Origin: Bacteroidetes bacterium HGW-Bacteroidetes-16 | Lineage (GTDB): Bacteria; Bacteroidota; Bacteroidia; Bacteroidales; F082 | DNA: 64,000 bases | Assembly: GCA_002840975.1 (NCBI GenBank) | Contig: PHDN01000002.1 | Span: 62,001 to 126,000, forward strand | Direction: 5' to 3' | Shown here: positions 54,407-63,767 of the stretch, in pieces | Position numbering within the stretch: the first letter of the stretch is position 1 | How the letters are laid out: each line of letters opens with the position of its first letter | Position numbers and translations under genes: made by a program | The notes under the pieces: model-generated | Told to the model about the DNA's origin: nothing | The model's input: the letters and a program-made list of their open reading frames with translations, nothing else | Databases searched by the model: none

Positions 54407-55465
54407 GTGAGTTGGCACGAAATATTGATTTTTGGGAGTTTTTTAATCCTCGTTACCTTTCTTTTGTTTCTTGATATTGGGATTTTTAATAAAGAAAACA
54501 AACCGGTAACCTTTAAAAGTGCTCTGTTTTGGACCTCGGTATGGGTAAGTTTAGCCCTCATTTTTTGGGGATTAATTTATTTTTTCGGTAATCAAATCCA
54601 TGATCCGCAAAATATTGAAGAGCTTACACAACTGATTACAAAATATAATCATCCAATAAAAATAGACCCTGATAATTTTGATGCGGCCCTGATGGTTTAC
54701 CAACAAAATCTGGGCTTGGAATTTATTACTGGTTACCTGATTGAGTATTCCCTTTCGGTTGACAATATTTTTGTGATCCTGATGATTTTTTACTCATTTG
54801 GAGTTGAAAAAAATTATTATCACAAAGTGTTGTTTTGGGGGATATTGGGTGCCATTATAATGCGATTTTTGTTTATCTTCTTAAGCGCGGCATTAATTCA
54901 ACAATTCTCGTGGATACTCTATGGATTTGGTCTATTGTTGGTGTTTACCGGTGTTAAAATGTTTATTGAGAGAAACAATGTGGGAAAAATCGATACGACC
55001 AACCATCCGGTTATCCGGCTCGCCGGGAAATATCTATCGGTGGATCATGAATACAAAGGAGACCGGTTTTTTATAAGGAAGAATAATAAATTATACATTA
55101 CCGGTTTATTCGTGGTTTTGTTGGTTATTGAGTTTACCGATGTTATTTTCGCTGTTGATTCCATACCCGCCATTTTTTCGGTTACCCGCGATCCATATAT
55201 TGTTTACTTTTCAAACATCTTCGCCATTATCGGATTGCGTTCCTTGTTTTTTTTAGTCGAAAGCATAATTCAACGGTTTTGGTTTATTAAAATTGGTCTG
55301 TCTTTATTACTGGTTTTCATTGGCATGAAAATGTTAATACATCCTTTCTATGACATCCAAACCATGCATTCGTTGATCATTGTATTGGGCATATTGGTAG
55401 GTAGCGTTCTGATCTCTGTATTCTTTCCAAAAAAAAACCCGGTCATTTCTGACCAGGTTGAATAA
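54407..55465 (+). CDS. TerC family membrane protein
   Basis: 352 residues, nine or so membrane helices. TerC landmarks: LDIGIFN (about 25), GYLIEYSLSVDNIFVILMIFYSFGV (about 110-134) and VLLVIEFTDVIFAVDSIPAIFSVTRDPYIVYFSNIFAIIGLRSLFF (about 240-285), with the acidic metal-like residues E and D conserved. The family is tied to tellurite or metal-ion homeostasis in exported metalloproteins. Start GTG is chosen as the only in-frame start after an upstream stop. The last 12 codons overlap a terminator of the opposite strand. Confidence 0.9.
   Translation: MSWHEILIFGSFLILVTFLLFLDIGIFNKENKPVTFKSALFWTSVWVSLALIFWGLIYFFGNQIHDPQNIEELTQLITKYNHPIKIDPDNFDAALMVYQQNLGLEFITGYLIEYSLSVDNIFVILMIFYSFGVEKNYYHKVLFWGILGAIIMRFLFIFLSAALIQQFSWILYGFGLLLVFTGVKMFIERNNVGKIDTTNHPVIRLAGKYLSVDHEYKGDRFFIRKNNKLYITGLFVVLLVIEFTDVIFAVDSIPAIFSVTRDPYIVYFSNIFAIIGLRSLFFLVESIIQRFWFIKIGLSLLLVFIGMKMLIHPFYDIQTMHSLIIVLGILVGSVLISVFFPKKNPVISDQVE
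55429..55459 (-). terminator. Rho-independent terminator of the M1 peptidase gene, inside terC
   Basis: AACCCGGTCA and TGACCAGGTT form a stem with one mismatch and a four-base loop; the minus strand then has nine T. It lies within the terminal codons of the terC-like gene. Confidence 0.8.
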
Positions 55466-55485
55466 AAAATTCTTTTGTAACCACG

Positions 55486-57453
55486 CTATTTTACCAGTTT
55501 CCGTTTCATAAAATTCTTACCATCAGTAACTTGAATTAAATAAATTCCCTTTGATAAATCCAATGTATTGATTTGTATTTTATCAAGTTCTGTTTCAAAA
55601 GAACGAATGAATTTCCCCTGAAGGTCTGTCAGATTTACTTCGCGTGAATGATTTGATTTGTTGGGAAAATAAATAGTAACATAATCGGTAACCGGAATGG
55701 GGCCCACGGTAAAATAAGCAGGTGAATCCATTTCGTTAACATTCATAATGATGCTGTTCACTTTTTCCATCGTCCATTTCTCCGGATCTACCAAAACCAA
55801 TCCGACTTCTTTTCCTGTTTCAATTTCATAGGTATTCACGTTGGCTGTCTGCTCGAGTTTAATAATCGTATCCGTACCATCGAGGAAAAGGAGTTTGTAC
55901 TCCATGATCATTTTGAAAAATGGAGTGGAAGAAGAAGTCGATTGCGTTGAAGTAAGGAAAAACCTGGTATTGGTTGAATACCAATCTAAATCATACATGG
56001 GGTATCCTTCGCCATAATACCACTGGTCGAAGAAATAACCGAAGTCCATACCGGTAACCTGTTCTGCCGTATTTTTAAAATCTTCACCTGTCGCGGTGCT
56101 CCCGGTAAAATCGGTTTGAAAAGTACGCATTACTTCAAAAAACAAGTCGTCGTTTTGAATTTCATGACGTAACATGTGAATGATGACGGCACCTTTGTCG
56201 TACGACAATCTGCCGGAAAAGATACGCCATTCATTACCCGGATATACTTCGTCTTCAGGAATATAAACGCTTCCTCCCGGTGATGACATCGCGTTTGATT
56301 GTTTTGATGAAATAAAGCTCTTCCCAGCTTCCCATCCTAAAATAAACTCGTTGGCCAGGTAATCGGAATAGGTTGCAAATCCTTCATTAATCCAGATATC
56401 ACTCCAAGTGGCACAGGTTACGTTGTCGCCAAACCACATGTGTCCTAGTTCGTGGGCTACCAAGTCAAATGAAAATCCTCCCAGTGTGGTCATGGTTTGA
56501 TGTTCCATTCCTCCACCCAACTGAGTAAGACAATGTCCATACTTTTCTTCCCAAAATGGGTATAGGATGTATTTCTCGGAAAATAACTCGATAAATTCAG
56601 CCGTTTTATCAATTCCTGCTTTGTTATTTTCAAGACATCCGGGCGAGTCGTATATGAAATTCTGTATAAGAATAGAGTCGCCCGCCATTTCCGTGGGATG
56701 TGCATATACATTATATTCCTGATAATCTGCCACAGCAAATGAAATCAGATAATAATCGATGGGGTAATTTGATTTCCATTCAAACCGGTGTTTTCCGTTT
56801 CCAAGCTCAACCACATTGGTTAATAGCCCTTCGGAACCAGCCATGTTGTCGGTGCTGGTGGTGAGAAATACCCAGCATGAATCAGCCTTATCTTCTAAGT
56901 CTTGCTTTACCGGAAACCAATCCTTTGCCGCAAACGATTCCGACAGAGTCCAGGTTACCGGTTGATTATAAGTACCTGAATAATCATTGGTTACGCCAGT
57001 AAAAAAACCACCGGTAGGAGGCTCACCCTGGTAAAACACTTGCGCTGAAAATGAATCACCGGCATTAATTTCAGTAACCGGAACCAACACATTATTACCG
57101 TCACGCAAAAAGTTGGTGTATTGAATTCCATTGAACCACAATGAATCGATATTCTGTTCCGGAATTAGTTCGAAGGCAAAAGTATCTAGTGGTACCAATG
57201 CAATGCCGCTAATTGTCCCATTCCCTTTTATATAAATTGAGGTGCTGGACACTTCAATATCTAAGCCGTAAAAGGTAACATCGTAATCCCACATATAAGG
57301 ACTTTGCCAATCATAAAGACCAAAATAATTTAGTTGTTGACCTCGTTGCGGAACATGAGAACATTTTCCTTCCATATTGGGATCCTCATTCCATTGTGCA
57401 GAGAGGCTTATCGTCAAGATCAAAAGAACGAGTGTGGTAATTTTACATTTCAT
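55486..57453 (-). CDS. Secreted M1-family aminopeptidase-like metalloprotease with T9SS sorting domain
   Basis: 655 residues. Signal peptide (about 1-20), N-terminal beta domain, gluzincin catalytic site HELGHMWFGDN (about 332) with the third ligand Glu in WINEGFATY (about 351), then a T9SS domain (from VGPIPVTDY to NFMKRKLVK). The usual GAMEN exopeptidase motif appears as LGGGMEHQT (about 316), a GxMEH variant seen in distant M1 members. Export by T9SS puts it at the cell surface or outside. Confidence 0.87.
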   Translation of the reverse strand: MKCKITTLVLLILTISLSAQWNEDPNMEGKCSHVPQRGQQLNYFGLYDWQSPYMWDYDVTFYGLDIEVSSTSIYIKGNGTISGIALVPLDTFAFELIPEQNIDSLWFNGIQYTNFLRDGNNVLVPVTEINAGDSFSAQVFYQGEPPTGGFFTGVTNDYSGTYNQPVTWTLSESFAAKDWFPVKQDLEDKADSCWVFLTTSTDNMAGSEGLLTNVVELGNGKHRFEWKSNYPIDYYLISFAVADYQEYNVYAHPTEMAGDSILIQNFIYDSPGCLENNKAGIDKTAEFIELFSEKYILYPFWEEKYGHCLTQLGGGMEHQTMTTLGGFSFDLVAHELGHMWFGDNVTCATWSDIWINEGFATYSDYLANEFILGWEAGKSFISSKQSNAMSSPGGSVYIPEDEVYPGNEWRIFSGRLSYDKGAVIIHMLRHEIQNDDLFFEVMRTFQTDFTGSTATGEDFKNTAEQVTGMDFGYFFDQWYYGEGYPMYDLDWYSTNTRFFLTSTQSTSSSTPFFKMIMEYKLLFLDGTDTIIKLEQTANVNTYEIETGKEVGLVLVDPEKWTMEKVNSIIMNVNEMDSPAYFTVGPIPVTDYVTIYFPNKSNHSREVNLTDLQGKFIRSFETELDKIQINTLDLSKGIYLIQVTDGKNFMKRKLVK

Positions 57454-57554
57454 ACAATATAATTATAAGTGTTATTTGATTAAAACATGAATATTAACGC
57501 AGGGTCAAAAAAAAGCAATCAGCTAAGATAATACTTTTGACGCCACCGAATTTC

Positions 57555-57562
57555 TATCTTTG
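57555..57562 (+). promoter_or_regulatory. -7 box (TATCTTTG) of the DUF4175 operon
   Basis: Perfect TAnnTTTG match, 45 bases before the ATG at 57608. A second match, TACTTTTG, lies at 57532-57539. Confidence 0.5.
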
Positions 57563-57607
57563 CCGTTAGATAGAATAATGACATGAAAATTCCCGTAAAA
57601 GTTGTCA

Positions 57608-60600
57608 ATGAAAACCAGTTACGACATATTAATTGAAAAACTCAGGCAATTTATCCTGAAGTATTATAAGAATCAAATAATCAAGGGTATATTACTCAGT
57701 ATTGCGCTCATTATTTCATTTTTTCTTCTTATTAATCTGATTGAATATTTTGCATGGAGCAATACGGCCATACGCACCGGACTGTACTATTCATTTTTTA
57801 CCACTACTCTTTTGGTATTGGGTTACTATGTTTTAATTCCGGTTTTAAGGATGTTTAACATGGGGAACACACTTTCTTATGAGGAAGCCTCAAAAATAAT
57901 CGGAAGACATTTCCCGGAAGTGAGCGATAAATTATTGAATACGCTCCAACTCCATGCACTGGACAAAACAGGTCAACTCGAACTGATAACAGCCAGCATC
58001 AACCAAAAAGCGGCCGAGTTGGAACCTGTTCCGTTTAAAAGAGCCATTAACTTTAAAGGAAATAAAAAGTACATGAGATATGTACTTCCTCCATTGCTTG
58101 TTTTGCTTCTGCTATCAGCCATAAGCCCATCTGTCCTGACAAAACCCACCCGGCGGATATTAAATTACAATACACATTTTGAAAAGCCACTTCCTTATAC
58201 CGTACGTTTATTAAACACCAACCTTACCTCGATTCAAAAAAATGATTTTACAGTGGAAGTTGAGGTTGTTGGAGAGGTGTTGCCTTCTCTTCTCGAGCTC
58301 AACGACGGACAATACGCTTACAGAATGGGAGAAATCGCATCAAGGAAATACCAATATGTATTTAAAACGCTCAATCAGGATGTCCATTTTACAATAAATA
58401 CTCCTGAATATACCAGCCAAACATATCATATTCAGGTGTTTCCAAGACCTTTAATTTATGGTTTTCAATCGAATTTAAAATATCCATTGTACCTTGCCAA
58501 AGAAGACGAAACCATTGAAAACACTGGGGATTTGGTCGTGCCGGAAGGAACCACCATTCAATGGAAGATTTTTACTAAGGATGCGGATTCTGTTAAAATG
58601 CAACTTGATGATCGTTTTATTTGGCTAACTGCTAATAACAGCAATACATTTGAATACCAACAGCAGGTTTTCAAATCATTTAATTACACAATATCGCCAA
58701 TAAATCAATATGTTAAACAACCTGATTCTCTGGTGTTTACCTTGCAGGTAATTCCGGATGAGTATCCGGAAATAAAAGTCCAGGAATTTCGGGAACAAGG
58801 TTATTACTCGCAAACGCATTTTAGTGGTGAAATTAAAGACGATCATGGTTTTTATCGTTTGAACTTTTTATACCGCAAGGATAGTTTACCAGAACAACTA
58901 TGGAAAATGGTTTCTCTTAATCAGGAAACATCAATTTTACGTCAGTCTTTCGATTTTAGTTTTAATCCGCATGAAATGGGTTTTAGCCCAGGAGAAAGCA
59001 TCACTTATTGTTTTGAAGTCCGTGATAATGATGCAATAAATGGATACAAAAAGAGCCGTTCTTCCATGTTTTATATGCAATTACCAAGTGCGGACGAGCT
59101 TAACGACAAATCAGAAGCACAGGCTGATGAAGTGAAAAAGAAACTAAATGAATCATTGATTCAATTAGAATCCCTCAACAAGCAAATTGAAAAGACCGAG
59201 TTGATTCTATTTGAAAAAAAAGATTTGAACTGGATAGATAAACAGAAGATATCCGATTTGCTTGAAAAAGAAGAAGCCTTAAAAAACCAGCTTGAAGAAA
59301 TAAAGCAACTAAACGAAGAAATTAAAGAGCTTGAGTCGCTTATTAATAAAAAAATAGATCCTGAATTAGAACAAAAACTCAACATGCTTCAGGAGTTGTT
59401 TGATCAACTCATGAACAATGACCTGGATAAAGAGCTGGAAAAGTTAAAAGAACAGTTGGAAAACCTGGATAAAAATAAGCTGGAAGATTTTTTAAAGGAT
59501 ATGAAATTGAAAAACCAGGAGCTAAAAGATAATCTGGAACAAAATCTTGAACTATTTAAACAATATGAGGTTGAAAAAAAATTGGAGGAAGCCATCAATA
59601 AATTGGAGGAATTGAGTCAAGAACAACTTGATTTGGCTGATAAAACGACCAAAAAAGAACTTGAAATCAAAGATATACTGGAGCAACAAAAAGAAATTCA
59701 GGAATCATTTGAGGATATTCAAGAGAACCTGAATGAAGCCGACTCTCTTGACAAAAAATTAGAAGACCCCTTTAATATTAAGAAAGACACGGCTGCCATC
59801 AATTCTATTGAAAAGGAGATGGAAGAAGCCTCTGGGAATTTAGAAAAAAATAAAGAAAAAAAGGCCGGCGAAAACCAACAAAAAGCCGGTAATGAAATGA
59901 AAAAAATGGCGGTAAGCCTGAGTATTACTTTAGAGGGAGCTAAGGCTGAGCAGATGGGAGAAGATGCTGAACAGGTACGGGCTCTGCTCGATAATTTGCT
60001 TGACATGAGCTATGAACAGGAAATGCTGATTAATAAAGTCGCCGAAACATCACAAAATGATCCATTGTATATCGACAATACCGAAAAGTTAAAATTGTTG
60101 CAAACCGATTTTATAGTGATCCATGATTCGTTAAAAGCATTAAGCCAACGACAAATCATGATACAACCATTTATTCTGGAAGAATCAGGCAAGATAAACA
60201 GCAACATGGATAAAGCGATGCATTCAATGCAGGAACGTCGTGTAGGTGAATCGTTAGGGGCGCAGCAATATGCCATGACTTCCACTAACAATCTATCGTT
60301 AATGTTGGCGGAATCGCTTAAACAGATGAAATCATCCATGAAAATGGCTGGGCAAAAAAGCGGAAAAGGAGAATGCAACAATCCCGGAGCGGGAAGCAAA
60401 CCTTCTCTGGAAGAGATAATGGATGCTCAAAAAAAACTGGGTGATCGCATGAAAAAAAATGGAAAAAAAGAGGGTAAAGAAGGAAAAAACGATCCGGGTG
60501 GAGTTAATGGAAACAGTCAGGAACTGGCACGGATGGCGGCCATGCAAGGAGAGATCCGAAGACAATTACAGGAGTTAATTAATGAAATTGAAGCTTCTGG

Positions 60601-60955
60601 ACAAAAAGGAACAGGCCTGAATAAGATAACGGAAGAAATGCAAAAAACTGAAAAAGATCTGATTCAACGACAATTTCGTCAAGAGACTCTAGAACGACAA
60701 AAAGAAATAGAAACCAGGTTGTTACAATCGAAAGAGGCTCTTCAGGAAAGAGAAAAAGAGAAAAAAAGAGAGTCCAATGAAGGAAAAAACCGTGAAATAA
60801 GAAACCAAAATCAAGAACTCAAGTATAACGACCAAAGAACACGTCAGGAAGAAATACTACTTACCGTGCCCATTGAAGTATCGCCCTATTACCTTGACTT
60901 GTATAAAAAGTATCTCTTTAAGTTAGAAAATGAAAAATATGAACCCAAAAAATGA
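57608..60955 (+). CDS. DUF4175 family protein with long coiled coil
   Basis: 1115 residues from the ATG at 57608. Three N-terminal membrane helices (about 25-160) are followed by a periplasmic beta region. From about 505 onward runs an extremely charged coiled coil rich in Leu, Glu and Lys, then a Gly-rich QKSGKGECNNPGAGSK segment (about 919) and another helical tail. The N-terminal order (LSYEEASKIIGRHFPEVSDKLLNTLQL) is that of DUF4175. Function unknown; probably an envelope scaffold. First gene of a tight four-gene cluster with ybeY and mnmG. Confidence 0.85.
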   Translation: MKTSYDILIEKLRQFILKYYKNQIIKGILLSIALIISFFLLINLIEYFAWSNTAIRTGLYYSFFTTTLLVLGYYVLIPVLRMFNMGNTLSYEEASKIIGRHFPEVSDKLLNTLQLHALDKTGQLELITASINQKAAELEPVPFKRAINFKGNKKYMRYVLPPLLVLLLLSAISPSVLTKPTRRILNYNTHFEKPLPYTVRLLNTNLTSIQKNDFTVEVEVVGEVLPSLLELNDGQYAYRMGEIASRKYQYVFKTLNQDVHFTINTPEYTSQTYHIQVFPRPLIYGFQSNLKYPLYLAKEDETIENTGDLVVPEGTTIQWKIFTKDADSVKMQLDDRFIWLTANNSNTFEYQQQVFKSFNYTISPINQYVKQPDSLVFTLQVIPDEYPEIKVQEFREQGYYSQTHFSGEIKDDHGFYRLNFLYRKDSLPEQLWKMVSLNQETSILRQSFDFSFNPHEMGFSPGESITYCFEVRDNDAINGYKKSRSSMFYMQLPSADELNDKSEAQADEVKKKLNESLIQLESLNKQIEKTELILFEKKDLNWIDKQKISDLLEKEEALKNQLEEIKQLNEEIKELESLINKKIDPELEQKLNMLQELFDQLMNNDLDKELEKLKEQLENLDKNKLEDFLKDMKLKNQELKDNLEQNLELFKQYEVEKKLEEAINKLEELSQEQLDLADKTTKKELEIKDILEQQKEIQESFEDIQENLNEADSLDKKLEDPFNIKKDTAAINSIEKEMEEASGNLEKNKEKKAGENQQKAGNEMKKMAVSLSITLEGAKAEQMGEDAEQVRALLDNLLDMSYEQEMLINKVAETSQNDPLYIDNTEKLKLLQTDFIVIHDSLKALSQRQIMIQPFILEESGKINSNMDKAMHSMQERRVGESLGAQQYAMTSTNNLSLMLAESLKQMKSSMKMAGQKSGKGECNNPGAGSKPSLEEIMDAQKKLGDRMKKNGKKEGKEGKNDPGGVNGNSQELARMAAMQGEIRRQLQELINEIEASGQKGTGLNKITEEMQKTEKDLIQRQFRQETLERQKEIETRLLQSKEALQEREKEKKRESNEGKNREIRNQNQELKYNDQRTRQEEILLTVPIEVSPYYLDLYKKYLFKLENEKYEPKK

Positions 60956-61433
60956 CCAAATAGTAACTGTTCATTCGAACAGAAATAATATTCACGACAT
61001 TGAACAATTCGCAGAAACTTTGTGCGATCACCTAATGATAAATGAAACCTATTTTGGAAATATCCTGACTTCATTAAGTGAGCTTTACCATATCTGGAAT
61101 ATCAGCAATCCTTCTGACTCAATAAAACTATCTTATAATACTGATTTTAAAACACTTAACATATTTATTGATGGATTTGAACAAAAGGTTATCGATCAAA
61201 TAAACACTCCCGAAAACCTGGATCACGAAGAACATGGTACAATTTCTGATAAGGTATTTGTGATTCAACGCCTTACCGACAGTATTGTTATTAATGAAGA
61301 CAATTCGGTTCAAATATCCTTCGATATCAGCGCCATTCATAACAGGATATATCATGAAAGGGCACGTTTACTTCGTGCTTACCATAATGGGGTTAATGTA
61401 ACCAAGGTAGCATCAAACGATGATCACGTTTAA
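60930..61433 (+). CDS. Degenerate HATPase (RsbW/anti-sigma-like) protein
   Basis: 167 residues. The order matches an RsbW-type ATP-binding domain: a helix IHDIEQFAETLCDHLMINETYFGNILTSLSELYHIWNISN, a strand KTLNIFIDGFEQ, then SDKVFVIQRLTDSIVINEDNSVQISFDIS. The N-box position, where a working enzyme has E-x-x-x-NA, reads SELYHIWN, and no G-box glycines are seen, so ATP binding is doubtful. It overlaps the upstream gene by 26 bases and the next by 14, implying coupling. The second ATG at 60939 is also possible. Confidence 0.6.
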   Translation: MKNMNPKNDQIVTVHSNRNNIHDIEQFAETLCDHLMINETYFGNILTSLSELYHIWNISNPSDSIKLSYNTDFKTLNIFIDGFEQKVIDQINTPENLDHEEHGTISDKVFVIQRLTDSIVINEDNSVQISFDISAIHNRIYHERARLLRAYHNGVNVTKVASNDDHV

Positions 61434-61839
61434 CTATCTTTTTCATCTCAACGACTTCAAGAAATATGAAGTTTACCTTAAACTTTGGATTGCTCAGGTA
61501 ATCCTTCTTGAGAATAAAAAAAGAGGGGATATCACCTACATCATTTGCGATGATGACCAACTACTCGATATAAATTTGAAGTTTCTAAATCACGATACGT
61601 ACACCGACATCATTTCATTCCCTACTTCCAACAACACCAATATTATTTCGGGAGAAATTTTTATCAGCTTACCACGGGTGATCGAGAATGCAAAATTAAA
61701 CCAAAACAAGCCTTATGATGAATATTCCCGGGTAGTTATTCATGGTATTTTGCATTTGATAGGATATAACGACCATAACCCTGAGGAAAAAGAGGAAATA
61801 CGCGCTAAAGAGGATTATTACTTAACTTTGCGGCCTTAA
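61420..61839 (+). CDS. ybeY: Endoribonuclease YbeY (16S rRNA maturation)
   Basis: 139 residues. The zinc motif HGILHLIGYNDH (about 107-118) is the H-x3-H-x5-H of the YbeY/UPF0054 family, and the preceding strand DIISFPTSN-x-GEIFISLPRV is typical. It processes and quality-controls 16S rRNA 3' ends. Start overlaps the preceding frame by 14 bases. Confidence 0.93.
   Translation: MITFNYLFHLNDFKKYEVYLKLWIAQVILLENKKRGDITYIICDDDQLLDINLKFLNHDTYTDIISFPTSNNTNIISGEIFISLPRVIENAKLNQNKPYDEYSRVVIHGILHLIGYNDHNPEEKEEIRAKEDYYLTLRP
61823..61830 (+). promoter_or_regulatory. -7 box (TAACTTTG) of mnmG
   Basis: Perfect TAnnTTTG match within the last codons of ybeY. The transcript would start near 61837, so the parS-type palindrome would lie in the mnmG 5' leader. 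Confidence 0.45.
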
Positions 61840-61846
61840 ACTACAT

Positions 61847-61862
61847 TGTTCCACGTGAAACA
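61847..61862. promoter_or_regulatory. parS-type ParB-binding site, TGTTCCACGTGAAACA
   Basis: Identical to the well-known Bacillus parS form; the arms differ by one base from a perfect palindrome. It lies between ybeY and the mnmG start and rules out the in-frame TTG at 61846 as start. Confidence 0.85.
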
Positions 61863-61869
61863 TTTCCCT

Positions 61870-63738
61870 ATGTTTGAACTATATGACATCATCGTTGTAG
61901 GAGCCGGTCATTCGGGTTCGGAGGCTGCCGCTGCCGCTGCAAATCTGGGCTCGAAAACCCTTCTTATTACGATGAATTTACAAAGAATTGCACAGATGTC
62001 CTGTAATCCGGCAATGGGTGGAGTTGCAAAAGGTCAAATTGTGCGTGAAATTGACGCCCTTGGTGGGTATTCAGGAATTGTCACCGACAAAACCATGATC
62101 CAGTTCCGCATGCTAAACAAATCCAAAGGACCGGCTATGTGGAGCCCAAGGGCCCAAAGCGATCGTATGCTTTTTGCCTTGGAATGGAGACAAATGCTGG
62201 AGAAAACTCCAAACCTGGACTTTTGGCAAGATACCGTTACTGAATTAATTCTTGAAGATAATCTGGTGACAGGCGTTGTTACTGGAATGGGTCATAGAAT
62301 TTTTTCCAAAGCAGTAATCCTGACTGCTGGTACCTTTTTAAATGGTAAAATTCATATTGGACAAAAACAATTTGGAGGGGGCCGAATGGGAGACTCTCCT
62401 TCTTATGGGATCACAGAGCAACTGTTTCATATTGGATTTGAAGCGGCACGACTTAAAACAGGAACTCCCGTTCGTGTTGACGGCCGTACGATCGATTTTT
62501 CCAAAATGGAAGAACAAAAAGGGGATGAAAACCCTCAAAAATTTAGCTATACTGATACTCCACACTTAGCTCAACAGCGGAGTTGCTGGATAACCTATAC
62601 TTCAAAAAAAGTACATGATATTTTGAGAATGGGCTTTTCTGATTCTCCTATGTTTGCAGGAAGAATTGAAGGAAAAGGACCCAGGTATTGTCCTTCGATT
62701 GAAGATAAAATAGATCGATTTTACGATAAAACAAGACACCAATTGTTTGTAGAACCAGAGGGTTGGAATACCATAGAATATTATGTCAACGGATTTTCAT
62801 CTTCTCTTCCAGATAATATCCAGCTACAAGCATTGCGTGAAATACCGGGATTTGAAAAAGCAAAAATATTCACACCAGGTTATGCTATAGAATACGACTA
62901 CTTCCCTCCTACTCAGCTTAAAAATACACTTGAAACGAAACTGATTAATCACTTATATTTTGCAGGTCAAATAAATGGAACTACAGGATATGAAGAAGCA
63001 GCAGCTCAAGGAATCATAGCAGGAATCAACGCGCATTTAAAACTAAATGAAAAATTGCCTTTTGTGTTAAAACGTCAAGATGCTTACATTGGAGTGTTAA
63101 TAGATGATTTAGTTACCAAAGGCGTTGATGAACCTTATCGGCTTTTTACTTCCAGGGCTGAATACCGGACTTTGCTACGCCAGGACAATGCAGATATCCG
63201 GCTTACACCAAAAGGATATGATTTAGGATTGGCATCACAGGAAAGATTTGATAATGTAATTAAAAAGTATAACAAAATTACCGGGTTTATTCAATTTCTA
63301 AAAACAGAAGGTGTTGCACCAAAAGAAATAAATGATTGCCTCGAATCATTAGAGACCCCAATTTTACGACAACAAGTTAAAGCCTCCGATATCCTTCTTA
63401 GGCCCCAGGTTAACCTCTTTGACCTCATTGAGTCTGTTAAATCTATAAAAACTTATGTTAATACACATCAGCTTAATAAAGAAGAAATAGAAGCGACTGA
63501 AATCCATATTAAATACGAGGGATATATTCAAAAAGAATCAGACGTGGCTGACAAATTATCCAAATTGGAGAATATTTTAATCAATGACAATTTTAATTTT
63601 CACCAACTCCAATCCCTATCCACAGAGGCCAGGCAAAAACTAACCAAAATTCGTCCTTCTACTATCGGTCAAGCATCCAGGATTAGTGGTGTATCCCCGT
63701 CGGATATCAATGTATTGCTTGTGTTTTTTGGTAGATAA
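61870..63738 (+). CDS. mnmG: tRNA uridine 5-carboxymethylaminomethyl modification enzyme MnmG (GidA)
   Basis: 622 residues from the ATG at 61870; the longer frame from TTG 61846 runs through parS. FAD-binding [14 protein letters not shown] (about 8), [43 protein letters not shown]-like [16 protein letters not shown] and [39 protein letters not shown] are all present. With MnmE it makes cmnm5U at position 34 of several tRNAs. It is bracketed by two parS sites, as often seen near oriC. Confidence 0.97.
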   Translation: MFELYDIIVVGAGHSGSEAAAAAANLGSKTLLITMNLQRIAQMSCNPAMGGVAKGQIVREIDALGGYSGIVTDKTMIQFRMLNKSKGPAMWSPRAQSDRMLFALEWRQMLEKTPNLDFWQDTVTELILEDNLVTGVVTGMGHRIFSKAVILTAGTFLNGKIHIGQKQFGGGRMGDSPSYGITEQLFHIGFEAARLKTGTPVRVDGRTIDFSKMEEQKGDENPQKFSYTDTPHLAQQRSCWITYTSKKVHDILRMGFSDSPMFAGRIEGKGPRYCPSIEDKIDRFYDKTRHQLFVEPEGWNTIEYYVNGFSSSLPDNIQLQALREIPGFEKAKIFTPGYAIEYDYFPPTQLKNTLETKLINHLYFAGQINGTTGYEEAAAQGIIAGINAHLKLNEKLPFVLKRQDAYIGVLIDDLVTKGVDEPYRLFTSRAEYRTLLRQDNADIRLTPKGYDLGLASQERFDNVIKKYNKITGFIQFLKTEGVAPKEINDCLESLETPILRQQVKASDILLRPQVNLFDLIESVKSIKTYVNTHQLNKEEIEATEIHIKYEGYIQKESDVADKLSKLENILINDNFNFHQLQSLSTEARQKLTKIRPSTIGQASRISGVSPSDINVLLVFFGR

Positions 63739-63744
63739 TCCAAT

Positions 63745-63760
63745 TGTTTCACGTGAAACA
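63745..63760. promoter_or_regulatory. parS-type ParB-binding site, TGTTTCACGTGAAACA
   Basis: Perfect 16-bp palindrome, the consensus parS, six bases after the mnmG stop and seven before the next start codon. Confidence 0.9.
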
Positions 63761-63767
63761 TCATAAA

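Noticed and set aside
60420-60500. A-rich tracts in the DUF4175 gene as phase-variable repeats
   Set aside because: The runs are short and interrupted and simply reflect Lys/Asn codons in a coiled-coil and linker region.
61846-61869. TTG start for mnmG giving an eight-residue extension
   Set aside because: The extension is read from the parS palindrome; MnmG normally begins shortly before the FAD-binding GAGHSG, matching the ATG at 61870.
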